This document shows positions 6,100 through 11,700 of a DNA stretch of 11,700 bases, one piece after another. The notes beneath the pieces were generated by a model. The model ran no database searches, was not told the origin of the DNA, and worked only from the letters and a program-made list of their open reading frames with translations. Position numbers and translations under genes: made by a program. Origin of the DNA: Sphingomonadaceae bacterium (GTDB lineage Bacteria; Pseudomonadota; Alphaproteobacteria; Sphingomonadales; Sphingomonadaceae); contig RFSU01000056.1 in assembly GCA_009923795.1 (NCBI GenBank), positions 1-11,700 on the forward strand, read 5' to 3'. The stretch's first letter is position 1; every line of letters starts with the position of its first letter.

Positions 6100-7172
6100 A
6101 GCCCGCCCAATCGCGTGACATGTCCCATTTTACGGCCCGGACTGGAGGCGCCTTTGCCATATAGGTGCAGATGCGACATCGGATCGGATGCCCATTCCAG
6201 CCACTTATCAGCATCTGCGCCAATGATGTTGCGCATTTCAACTTGCGGAGCCGCCAGCTTGGTTGAGGCGAGCGGCAGGCCAGCAACGGCCCGAATATGG
6301 TTTTCAAATTGAGAGGTGAGCGCCCCTTCAATTGTCCAATGGCCCGAATTATGAACGCGGGGAGCCATTTCGTTGAACACAGGCCCGTCGTCGCTGGCAA
6401 AAAACTCGACTGCAAAGACGCCGACATAATCGAGCCGTTCGGCGATGCGGCGGCACAATGCCCGGGCGGCAGGCACTTGTTCCAAAATCTTCGCATGGGC
6501 GGGCAGGGTTGATGTAGCGAGAATGCCATCTTTATGGACATTTTCTGGGGCGTCCCAAAAGGCGATGCCGCCCTGTTGATCGCGCGCGCAGATCAAAGAA
6601 AATTCATGCTCAAAACGGATCATCTTTTCCAAGATAAGTGGCGCGCCGCCTGACAGGGCATCCCAAGCGGCATCGGCATCTGTTGGCTTCAGGATGCGGG
6701 CCTGCCCCTTGCCATCATAGCCGAACCGCGTTGTCTTTAGGATTGCGGGTGTACCGATGCGGGCAATGGCGACGTCCAGATCGGCCCGGCTGGTGACTTC
6801 GGCCCAATCCGCCGTGCGGCCTCCGCAGTCTGCTGCAAACCGCTTTTCCCGAATTCTGTCTTGCCCAATTTCAAGCGCGTCGATCGGCGGATAAAGCGGC
6901 GCATTGTCTGAGATGGATCGTAGAGGGGCCGGATCCACATTCTCAAATTCAAATGTGACGACATCAACCGACTTGGCAAAGGCGGCAAGGGCAGCGGCAT
7001 TGCCATAATCCCCCTGCACCCATTTGGCGCACACATCGGCGGCCGGGCCGGTTTTTTCCGGGGCATAAATGAAGCAACGATAGCCGATTTGGGCGGCCGC
7101 CATGCTCAACATACGGCCAAGCTGGCCGCTACCGATAATGCCAATAACTGCGCCGGGAGCGAGGGTCATCAT
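6096..7172 (-). CDS. purK: N5-carboxyaminoimidazole ribonucleotide synthase PurK
   Basis: This 358-residue ATP-grasp enzyme converts AIR, bicarbonate and ATP to N5-CAIR in de novo purine synthesis. It shows the N-terminal substrate-fold motif GIIGSGQLGRML (11-22), the ATP-binding glycine-rich loop TTRFGYDGKGQ (147-157), the central ATP-grasp acidic region (about 180-260), and the hallmark NEMAPRVHNSGHWTIEGA (267-284). It ends with the usual KMGHVT (348-353). Length is normal for the family. ATG 7172 overlaps the purE stop as ATGA; a second ATG at 7169 directly follows, so the protein may begin at either Met. The start has little ribosome binding site of its own, so it probably relies on translation of purE. 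The stop overlaps the next small gene as GTGA. Confidence 0.96.
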   Translation of the reverse strand: MMTLAPGAVIGIIGSGQLGRMLSMAAAQIGYRCFIYAPEKTGPAADVCAKWVQGDYGNAAALAAFAKSVDVVTFEFENVDPAPLRSISDNAPLYPPIDALEIGQDRIREKRFAADCGGRTADWAEVTSRADLDVAIARIGTPAILKTTRFGYDGKGQARILKPTDADAAWDALSGGAPLILEKMIRFEHEFSLICARDQQGGIAFWDAPENVHKDGILATSTLPAHAKILEQVPAARALCRRIAERLDYVGVFAVEFFASDDGPVFNEMAPRVHNSGHWTIEGALTSQFENHIRAVAGLPLASTKLAAPQVEMRNIIGADADKWLEWASDPMSHLHLYGKGASSPGRKMGHVTRLGGL

Positions 7173-7657
7173 GCCGGTTCGGCTGCCACATTGTCGGTCT
7201 GCGCCTGCCGCCAGGCCGCCAAGCGCTCTGCCAGATCTGGGTCGTTCAGGGCGAGAATAGCTGCGGCCATCAGGCCTGCATTCATGGCCCCGGCTTTGCC
7301 AATGGCAAGCGTCCCGACCGGAATGCCGCCGGGCATTTGGACGATGGACAAAAGGCTGTCCATGCCGTTCAGCGCCTTGGATTCAACCGGAACCCCCAGC
7401 ACGGGAAGCTCTGTCATCGCGGCGGCCATGCCGGGCAAATGGGCAGCCCCACCAGCACCCGCAATAATGACGTTCAGGCGCCGGCCTTTGGCAGATTTTG
7501 CATAATCGACAAGGCGATCTGGCGTCCGATGGGCGGACACAATGCGTGTCTCATGGGCGATACCAAGTGCGGCGAGAATTTCCGACGCATGGCACATGGT
7601 GGCCCAGTCCGACTGACTGCCCATGATGATGCCCACAAGCGGCGCGGTTGCTGTCAT
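7169..7657 (-). CDS. purE: N5-carboxyaminoimidazole ribonucleotide mutase PurE (class I)
   Basis: A 162-residue mutase that converts the PurK product N5-CAIR to CAIR. Motifs of bacterial class I PurE are present: GSQSDW (13-18), SAHRTP (41-46, with catalytic H43) and GAGGAAHLPGM (67-77). Length is typical. The frame can be extended ten codons to a TTG at 7687, but ATG 7657 gives the normal N-terminus and has AGGG about 8 bases upstream. It is the first gene of the purE-purK-small membrane protein operon; presence of purK confirms the two-step bacterial route. It is divergent from the GGDEF gene. Confidence 0.96.
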   Translation of the reverse strand: MTATAPLVGIIMGSQSDWATMCHASEILAALGIAHETRIVSAHRTPDRLVDYAKSAKGRRLNVIIAGAGGAAHLPGMAAAMTELPVLGVPVESKALNGMDSLLSIVQMPGGIPVGTLAIGKAGAMNAGLMAAAILALNDPDLAERLAAWRQAQTDNVAAEPA

Positions 7658-7775
7658 GTTGCTGGCCCTGCTCTTATTCTGTCTCAAGGCCCAAAGGCCT
7701 TAACCATGTGAAGGACGAAGCGCAATCTGCCCTGTTGCGCGGGAACAGTCGGGCCGGACTGCGGTTGGTGAATGC
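7658..7775. promoter_or_regulatory. Divergent control region, purE / GGDEF gene
   Basis: These 118 bases lie between two divergent starts and should hold the purE operon promoter. A hairpin with 6-bp arms AAGGCC (7686-7691) and GGCCTT (7696-7701) around a CAAA loop lies about 30 bases before the purE ATG and would be in its leader RNA. It has no T-tract. I do not see a recognisable purine riboswitch or a palindromic PurR-type box. Confidence 0.4.
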
Positions 7776-8405
7776 ATGGTCAAATTATCCTGCTGTCCGC
7801 AAGACTTTGTGTCGATCCCGCCGAGAACGGCACCCAATAATTGGCCGCCCCATTTAGAGGAGGATAGGGCGGCGTTGCTGCGCGAAGTCGACGCATTACG
7901 CGGTCGAATCGTTGAGCTTGAACAAATGGCCGATACCGACCCAATGACGGCCCTTTCCAATCGACGCGCCCTAGACCGAGAGATGGTGCGCGCACTTGCC
8001 ACGGTCGACCGGCACGACATGCCCTATGCCTTTGCCTTGCTGGATGTCGATGCGTTGAAGCGGATTAATGACGGGCATGGCCATCTGGCGGGAGATATGG
8101 TTTTGCGGCGTCTCGCTATCGGTTTGCGCGATAGCTTTCGCCGGACGGATGTTGCCGCACGATTGGGCGGGGATGAATTTGCCCTGATCCTGCCGCGCGT
8201 CTCGCTGGATGAGGCGCAGGCCCGGCTTGCCCGCTTCATGGCGGACTTTAGCGGGCGCGATATTGTCTCAGGCTCTGCGCGGTTGCGCGTCAGCGTGTCT
8301 GCCGGGCTGACCGAAATCTTGCCCCGCGATACAATGGCGCAGGTGATCAGCCGGGCGGATGCCGCGCTGTATCAGGCCAAGGCGGCTCAGCGATCCGCCA
8401 GATAA
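7776..8405 (+). CDS. Stand-alone GGDEF diguanylate cyclase
   Basis: A 209-residue protein that probably makes cyclic di-GMP from two GTP. The N-terminal 28 residues are unstructured-looking, followed by a heptad-like helix (about 29-52, LEEDRAALLREVDALRGRIV...) and one GGDEF domain (about 53-205). Catalytic features are intact: LLDVDALKRIND (88-99, metal-binding Asp), the signature GGDEF (131-135), and the c-di-GMP inhibitory site R122-x-x-D125 exactly five residues before it. It ends with the usual RADAALYQAK. There is no sensor or membrane segment. ATG 7776 has a poor ribosome binding site; an in-frame TTG at 7875 follows a strong GAGGAGGA (7857-7864) and would give about 176 residues starting inside the helix. 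The 3' end overlaps gpmA by 19 bp. Confidence 0.87.
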   Translation: MVKLSCCPQDFVSIPPRTAPNNWPPHLEEDRAALLREVDALRGRIVELEQMADTDPMTALSNRRALDREMVRALATVDRHDMPYAFALLDVDALKRINDGHGHLAGDMVLRRLAIGLRDSFRRTDVAARLGGDEFALILPRVSLDEAQARLARFMADFSGRDIVSGSARLRVSVSAGLTEILPRDTMAQVISRADAALYQAKAAQRSAR

Positions 8406-9073
8406 TAGCGATCCCGCGCGGTTAGATCCTCTGCCAGATCATAGACGATCGGTTGCCCCGTTGGGATTTCAAGGCCCGTAATTTCATCATCGGGAATGTT
8501 GGACAGGTGCTTCACCAATGCGCGCAGGCTATTGCCATGGGCCGAGATGAGCACGCGCTTGCCCGCCTTAAGGTCAGGTGCAATGCGGCTTTCCCAATAA
8601 GGGATGACGCGGGCAATCGTATCCTTCAGACTTTCCGTCGCGGGAACTTTGATCCCAGCATAGCGGCGATCCTTGGATAGATCATAAGGGCTGCCCGGTT
8701 CCAGCGGCGGGGGTGGAACATCAAAGCTGCGGCGCCAAATTTTGACTTGTGCTTCGCCATGCTTGGCAGCTGTTTCTGCCTTATCCAGGCCCGTCAGTCC
8801 GCCATAATGCCGCTCATTCAGGTGCCAGTCCTTCTCTACTGGAAGCCAGAGCCGCCCCATTTCCTCCAGCGCAAGGTTGAGCGTTTTGATCGCGCGTGTT
8901 TGCAGCGAGGTGAAGCAGCAGTCGAAATCTAGCCCCTTGTCGCGCATCAGCTGACCCGCCGCGCGCGCCTCAGCCGCGCCCTTTTCGGTCACATCGACAT
9001 CCCACCAGCCGGTAAAGCGGTTTTCCAAATTCCAGCTGGATTGGCCGTGGCGGATGAGAACAAGGGTCGGCAT
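8387..9073 (-). CDS. gpmA: 2,3-bisphosphoglycerate-dependent phosphoglycerate mutase
   Basis: A 228-residue cytosolic glycolytic enzyme interconverting 3- and 2-phosphoglycerate through a phosphohistidine. Catalytic residues are visible: R8-H9-G10 in LIRHGQSSWN (H9 is phosphorylated), R60, E87 in LNERHYG, and H179 in SAHGNSLRAL. GpmA of E. coli is about 250 residues; from memory, alphaproteobacterial forms are shorter, and this one fits that. The open frame extends upstream to 9331 but that stretch is antisense-like and overlaps the DUF1244 gene. ATG 9073 gives the standard MPTLVLIRHG start with GGAG about 10 bases upstream. The upstream neighbour on the same strand is DUF1244, 83 bases away; the 3' end runs 19 bp into the convergent GGDEF gene. 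Confidence 0.96.
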   Translation of the reverse strand: MPTLVLIRHGQSSWNLENRFTGWWDVDVTEKGAAEARAAGQLMRDKGLDFDCCFTSLQTRAIKTLNLALEEMGRLWLPVEKDWHLNERHYGGLTGLDKAETAAKHGEAQVKIWRRSFDVPPPPLEPGSPYDLSKDRRYAGIKVPATESLKDTIARVIPYWESRIAPDLKAGKRVLISAHGNSLRALVKHLSNIPDDEITGLEIPTGQPIVYDLAEDLTARDRYYLADR

Positions 9074-9090
9074 GGGATTGGGTCTCCGGT

Positions 9091-9155
9091 CTGGGATGCC
9101 CAGCCTGTAGCCATAGTGCGCGGCCGCTGGCAAGCGCACGCCCTTGTCGCTGGGC
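9091..9155 (-). promoter_or_regulatory. Nested and competing hairpins in the gpmA leader
   Basis: GCCCAGC (9098-9104) pairs perfectly with GCTGGGC (9149-9155), enclosing a second perfect stem GTGCGC (9116-9121) with GCGCAC (9134-9139). Separately, CTGGG (9091-9095) pairs with CCCAG (9099-9103) around ATG, using the same bases as the outer stem, so the two folds exclude one another. This lies between the DUF1244 stop and the gpmA ribosome binding site. It could be a terminator-like or leader structure; there is no clear T-tract. Confidence 0.35.
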
Positions 9156-9156
9156 C

Positions 9157-9447
9157 TTAGCGGGGGTTGCGCGTGAGGCTTTCTTCCATGCGGCGCAATT
9201 GCTCTTCTGTTGCAGGCTGCTGGTGCCGCATCTTCCAGTCGGCATAAGGCATGCCATAGACAAAGGCGCGCCCGTCTTCCTTGGGCATGGCGCCTGCTTC
9301 GGCAATCCAATCGCCAAGGCAATTGCGGCAAAATCCGGCCAGACCCATTAAATCAACATTCTGGGCATCGGTGCGATGTTGCAGATGCCGAACAAGTCGC
9401 CGAAATGCTGCCGCCGCCGTAGCGTCATCAACTGTATTTATATCCAT
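9157..9447 (-). CDS. DUF1244 family protein
   Basis: A 96-residue soluble protein with the DUF1244 hallmark FCRNCLGDW (39-47; Cys40 and Cys43 may bind metal or form a disulfide), preceded by a helical region with LVRHLQHRTDAQNVDLMGLAG and followed by YGMPYADWK. The biochemical role of the family is not known to me. Length is typical. The frame can be extended to a TTG at 9480, but ATG 9447 gives the family's normal N-terminus. AGAGG lies about 12 bases upstream, a weak binding site. It is divergent from pyk, with 70 bases between starts, and is upstream of gpmA on the same strand. Confidence 0.88.
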   Translation of the reverse strand: MDINTVDDATAAAAFRRLVRHLQHRTDAQNVDLMGLAGFCRNCLGDWIAEAGAMPKEDGRAFVYGMPYADWKMRHQQPATEEQLRRMEESLTRNPR

Positions 9448-9517
9448 AATCGCCGGGCCTCTTGATTGAATGATTCCCAATAGCCGCTATGAAGAAGATC
9501 GAGAAGTGGAGTAAATT
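9448..9517. promoter_or_regulatory. Divergent control region, DUF1244 / pyk
   Basis: This 70-base gap must carry both starts' control signals. It is AT-richer than the flanking genes, with TTGATT at 9462-9467 as a possible but unpaired -35 element for pyk. GGAG at 9508-9511, 6 bases before the TTG at 9518, is the pyk ribosome binding site. Two very short plus-strand ORFs, at 9470 and 9489, also lie here. Confidence 0.45.
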
Positions 9518-9521
9518 TTGA
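9489..9521 (+). other. Ten-codon upstream ORF overlapping the pyk start
   Basis: ATG 9489 begins a peptide MKKIEKWSKF whose TGA stop (9519-9521) shares bases with the TTG start of pyk as TTGA. The arrangement copies the coupled overlaps seen elsewhere in the window, so it could be a translated leader feeding ribosomes to pyk. No ribosome binding site precedes its ATG, and chance is a fair alternative. Confidence 0.25.
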
Positions 9522-10975
9522 CCCAGTATCTGCCCCCGCGTGGCCGTAAAGTGCGTATTCTAGCAACCCTCGGCCCGGCAAGCTGCAGTCCAGAGATGAT
9601 TGGTAAGCTATTTCGCGCCGGGGCAGACGCGTTTCGCATCAATATGAGCCATGGGACGCAGTCAGATCGGATCGAGATTTTTCAATCCATTCGGGCGCTG
9701 GAAAAATTGCACGGTCGGCCCACGACCATTCTTGTCGATCTGCAAGGGCCAAAGCTGCGTGTTGGCCGGTTCAAAGATGGCAAGGCTGATCTTGTAAAGG
9801 GGCGCAAGTTTCAGCTCGATATGGATCCTGCACCGGGCGATGAAAAGCGCGTCTGCCTGCCGCATCGGGAGGTGTTTGAAGCGCTGGAGGTTGGCTCGCG
9901 CCTTTTGCTGGATGATGGAAAGCTTGTGCTGCGCGTGACGGACATTGGGTCAAAGGCGCTGATGACTCATGTGGAAGTTGGCGGCGTCTTGTCTGACAAT
10001 AAAGGGCTGAATGTGCCCGATGTTGTCGTGCCGCTGGCCGCACTGACCGAAAAAGATCGTTCCGACCTCGCCTTTGCTATTGATCAGGGGGCAGATTGGA
10101 TCGCTTTGTCCTTCGTGCAGCGGCCCGAAGATGTGGCCGAGGCCCGCAAGCTGATCGGCGGCAAGGCCGCTTTGCTTGCCAAGATTGAAAAGCCTGCAGC
10201 GCTTGTTCGATTGGAGGACATAATTGAGCTTGCCGACGCGGTGATGGTTGCGCGCGGAGACCTGGGCGTGGAATTGCCGCCGGAGGCTGTGCCGCCGGCG
10301 CAGAAACGGATTGTGGAAACAGCCCGCAAGCTTGGCAAGCCCGTTGTCGTGGCAACGCAGATGCTCGAATCGATGATCAAAGCCCCCACGCCAACGCGCG
10401 CTGAAGTGTCGGACGTCGCCACGGCCATTTATGACGGGGCCGATGCCGTCATGCTCTCTGCCGAAAGCGCCGCTGGGGATTGGCCGGAAGAAGCCGTCAG
10501 CATGATGGATCGTATTGCGCTGAGCGTTGAGGGCGACAAGGGTTATAGCGCGCGCCTGCATTTTACAGAAACGGACGCGGACCCGACAACGGCAGATGCG
10601 CTTGCTGCGGCTTCCTTTAACATTACGCAAACCGTCTCTGCCAAGGCGATTATTTGTTATACGACATCTGGCTCAACTGCGCGCCGCATTGCGCGCGAAC
10701 GTCCGGGCGTGCCGATCCTTGTCCTGACCCCCAAAATGCGCACGGCCCGCGAAACTGGCCTGCTCTGGGGCACGCACCCGGTGCATACGCGCGATGTCCA
10801 TTCCTTTGAGGAAATGGTGGCCAAGGCCAAACGCATGGCGCTGCGCCATGGGCTGGCAAAGGGTGGGGATCGTGTGGTCGTTATGGCCGGCGTCCCGTTC
10901 GGAACGCCGGGTGCCACCAATGTCCTTCACGTGGTGCGCCTGACCGGCGATGAGTTGAAGGGGCATAAGAGCTAA
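9518..10975 (+). CDS. pyk: Pyruvate kinase
   Basis: This 485-residue enzyme converts phosphoenolpyruvate and ADP to pyruvate and ATP. The barrel A domain shows KVRILATLGPAS (11-22), FRINMSHG (39-46; R40, N42, S44), D74 in VDLQGPKLRVG, AKIEKP (221-226; K222, E224), RGDLGVEL (246-253; D248) and the signature around T280 in ATQMLESMI followed by PTPTRAEVSDVATA. The B lid is about 82-175, and the C-terminal domain runs from about 350. K79 stands where potassium-dependent enzymes have Glu, predicting K+-independence. The start must be TTG 9518: in-frame TAA lies at 9512-9514, and the next Met (M27) would remove the first strand. GGAG is 6 bases upstream. Length is normal. The downstream gene is a sulfatase on the same strand 102 bases away. 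Confidence 0.97.
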   Translation: MTQYLPPRGRKVRILATLGPASCSPEMIGKLFRAGADAFRINMSHGTQSDRIEIFQSIRALEKLHGRPTTILVDLQGPKLRVGRFKDGKADLVKGRKFQLDMDPAPGDEKRVCLPHREVFEALEVGSRLLLDDGKLVLRVTDIGSKALMTHVEVGGVLSDNKGLNVPDVVVPLAALTEKDRSDLAFAIDQGADWIALSFVQRPEDVAEARKLIGGKAALLAKIEKPAALVRLEDIIELADAVMVARGDLGVELPPEAVPPAQKRIVETARKLGKPVVVATQMLESMIKAPTPTRAEVSDVATAIYDGADAVMLSAESAAGDWPEEAVSMMDRIALSVEGDKGYSARLHFTETDADPTTADALAAASFNITQTVSAKAIICYTTSGSTARRIARERPGVPILVLTPKMRTARETGLLWGTHPVHTRDVHSFEEMVAKAKRMALRHGLAKGGDRVVVMAGVPFGTPGATNVLHVVRLTGDELKGHKS

Positions 10976-11077
10976 GCCGGGCAGTATTTGCTTGCGCTTG
11001 CGGGCCGCTCCGGGCGATGAAGATGGCTATTGTCATATGAACGGGCAGAATAGCCCGGCATCGTCAGGGAGATTGGA
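10976..11077 (+). other. Spacer between pyk and the alkylsulfatase gene
   Basis: These 102 bases contain CCGGGC at 10977-10982 and again at 11010-11015, and the complement GCCCGG at 11053-11058, just before the next gene's ribosome binding site (AGGGAG, about 11066-11071). The two upstream copies could compete to pair with the downstream one. No standard hairpin-plus-T-tract terminator is seen after pyk, so read-through is possible. Confidence 0.3.
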
Positions 11078-11700
11078 ATGAACCGGATTTTCGCCGCAAC
11101 GGCAGTTGCACTTGTATTGGCCGCCCCTGCTTTTGGTCGGGAGCCACCCGCCCCGGGCAGCGTCACGCGCGCCACGGCAGAGGCGAACGCGCGTGTCGCA
11201 ACCCAACTCCCTTTAAATGACCCATCGGATTTTGCCGACGCGACGCGCGGCCGCATTGCGCAAATTGAAGGCGGTGTCATCCGCAATGCCAAGGGCGACA
11301 TCGTCTGGGACGCCAATGCCTATGCCTTTTTGAAAGGCGACGCGCCGGCCAGTGTGAACCCCTCACTCTGGCGTCAGTCAAAGCTGAATGCCGAACATGG
11401 GCTGTTTGAGGTTGTTCCCGGCATCTACCAGCTGCGCGGCTATGATATTTCGGTGATGACAATCATCCGGGGCAAGACGGGCTGGATCATCGTGGATCCG
11501 CTCACCGCGGTTGAGACGGCCGCCGCCGGGATGGAGCTGGTGCGCAAGACGTTGGGTGATCGACCCATCACAGGCATCGTCTTTACCCATAGCCATGGGG
11601 ATCATTATGGCGGGGTTGCCGCCATTGCGACGCCAGAGGTGTTGGCCTCTGGCAGTATCCCGATCATTGCGCCGCATGGCTTTACCGATGAAGCGATTAG
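11078..11700 (+). CDS. Alkylsulfatase (SdsA/BDS1-type, metallo-beta-lactamase fold), N-terminal part
   Basis: The first 207 codons of a gene running off the right edge. MNRIF, a hydrophobic core and APAFG form a signal peptide cleaved near residue 20, so it is periplasmic or secreted. The region DFADATRGRIAQ (51-62), WDANAYAFL (77-85) and NPSLWRQSKLNAEHGLFEV (94-112) match the N-terminus of linear alkylsulfatases. The metallo-beta-lactamase motif THSHGDHYGG (170-179) supplies zinc ligands H171, H173, D175 and H176. Family members hydrolyse primary alkyl sulfates such as dodecyl sulfate to alcohol and sulfate; the C-terminal dimer and lipid-carrier domains would lie outside the window. ATG 11078 has AGGGAG about 6 bases upstream. 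Another MBL enzyme is possible but less likely. Confidence 0.85.
   Translation, partial: MNRIFAATAVALVLAAPAFGREPPAPGSVTRATAEANARVATQLPLNDPSDFADATRGRIAQIEGGVIRNAKGDIVWDANAYAFLKGDAPASVNPSLWRQSKLNAEHGLFEVVPGIYQLRGYDISVMTIIRGKTGWIIVDPLTAVETAAAGMELVRKTLGDRPITGIVFTHSHGDHYGGVAAIATPEVLASGSIPIIAPHGFTDEAI

Noticed and set aside
9074..9331. 86-residue N-terminal extension of gpmA
   Set aside because: It overlaps the DUF1244 gene and places extra sequence before the fixed phosphoglycerate mutase start.
9950..10630. 226-codon minus-strand frame within pyk
   Set aside because: Fully antisense to conserved pyruvate kinase motifs; no recognisable domain.
1..11700. Search for tRNA, rRNA, CRISPR, insertion sequences, phage or defence genes
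   Set aside because: None seen; all long stretches are accounted for by housekeeping, transport or hydrolase genes, and no terminal repeats or transposase motifs were found.

Overview
The window looks like ordinary core-genome sequence from an alphaproteobacterium. GC is fairly high, most genes sit in tight ATGA-overlap operons, and the gene types (228-residue phosphoglycerate mutase, DUF1244, purE-purK followed by a small membrane protein, PotH-like polyamine permeases) fit Sphingomonadales best. That placement is an inference from protein flavour; no rRNA or other marker is present. I see no mobile element, CRISPR array, tRNA, phage gene or obvious foreign island.

Layout. Positions 1-92 (minus) hold the first 30 codons of a probable cysQ-type phosphatase. 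A 46-residue single-helix ORF follows on plus (272-412) and ends 3 bases from the end of the first operon. That operon (minus, 4399 to 416) is a complete polyamine-type ABC importer in the order binding protein, permease, permease, ATPase. The last three genes are linked by ATGA overlaps, and the binding protein looks like a Tat-exported lipoprotein. A short divergent region with a 13-bp near-perfect direct repeat separates it from a plus-strand cytochrome b561 (4549-5253) and a secreted PAP2 phosphatase (5303-5845). The PAP2 gene converges on a purE-purK-small membrane protein operon (minus, 7657 to 5842). The two stop codons there overlap inside a 14-bp palindrome, so both proteins end in Arg-Phe.

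Divergent from purE is a small GGDEF protein (7776-8405) with an intact active site and inhibitory site but no sensor domain. Its end overlaps gpmA (minus, 9073-8387) by 19 bp. Upstream of gpmA on the same strand is a DUF1244 gene (9447-9157), separated by a hairpin-rich spacer. Divergent from DUF1244 is pyk (9518-10975), which must begin with TTG because an in-frame stop lies two codons upstream. The window ends inside a plus-strand alkylsulfatase-type metallo-beta-lactamase-fold gene (11078 onward).

Functions. gpmA and pyk supply two of the last three steps of glycolysis. PurE and PurK carry out the AIR-to-CAIR carboxylation of purine synthesis. The ABC importer brings in polyamines or related cations. 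The b561 protein, PAP2 phosphatase and alkylsulfatase act at the membrane or in the periplasm. I found no convincing new multi-gene system. The points most worth checking are the pyk start and leader, the small ORFs, the direct repeat near the importer promoter, and the unusual binding-pocket residues of the importer's binding protein.
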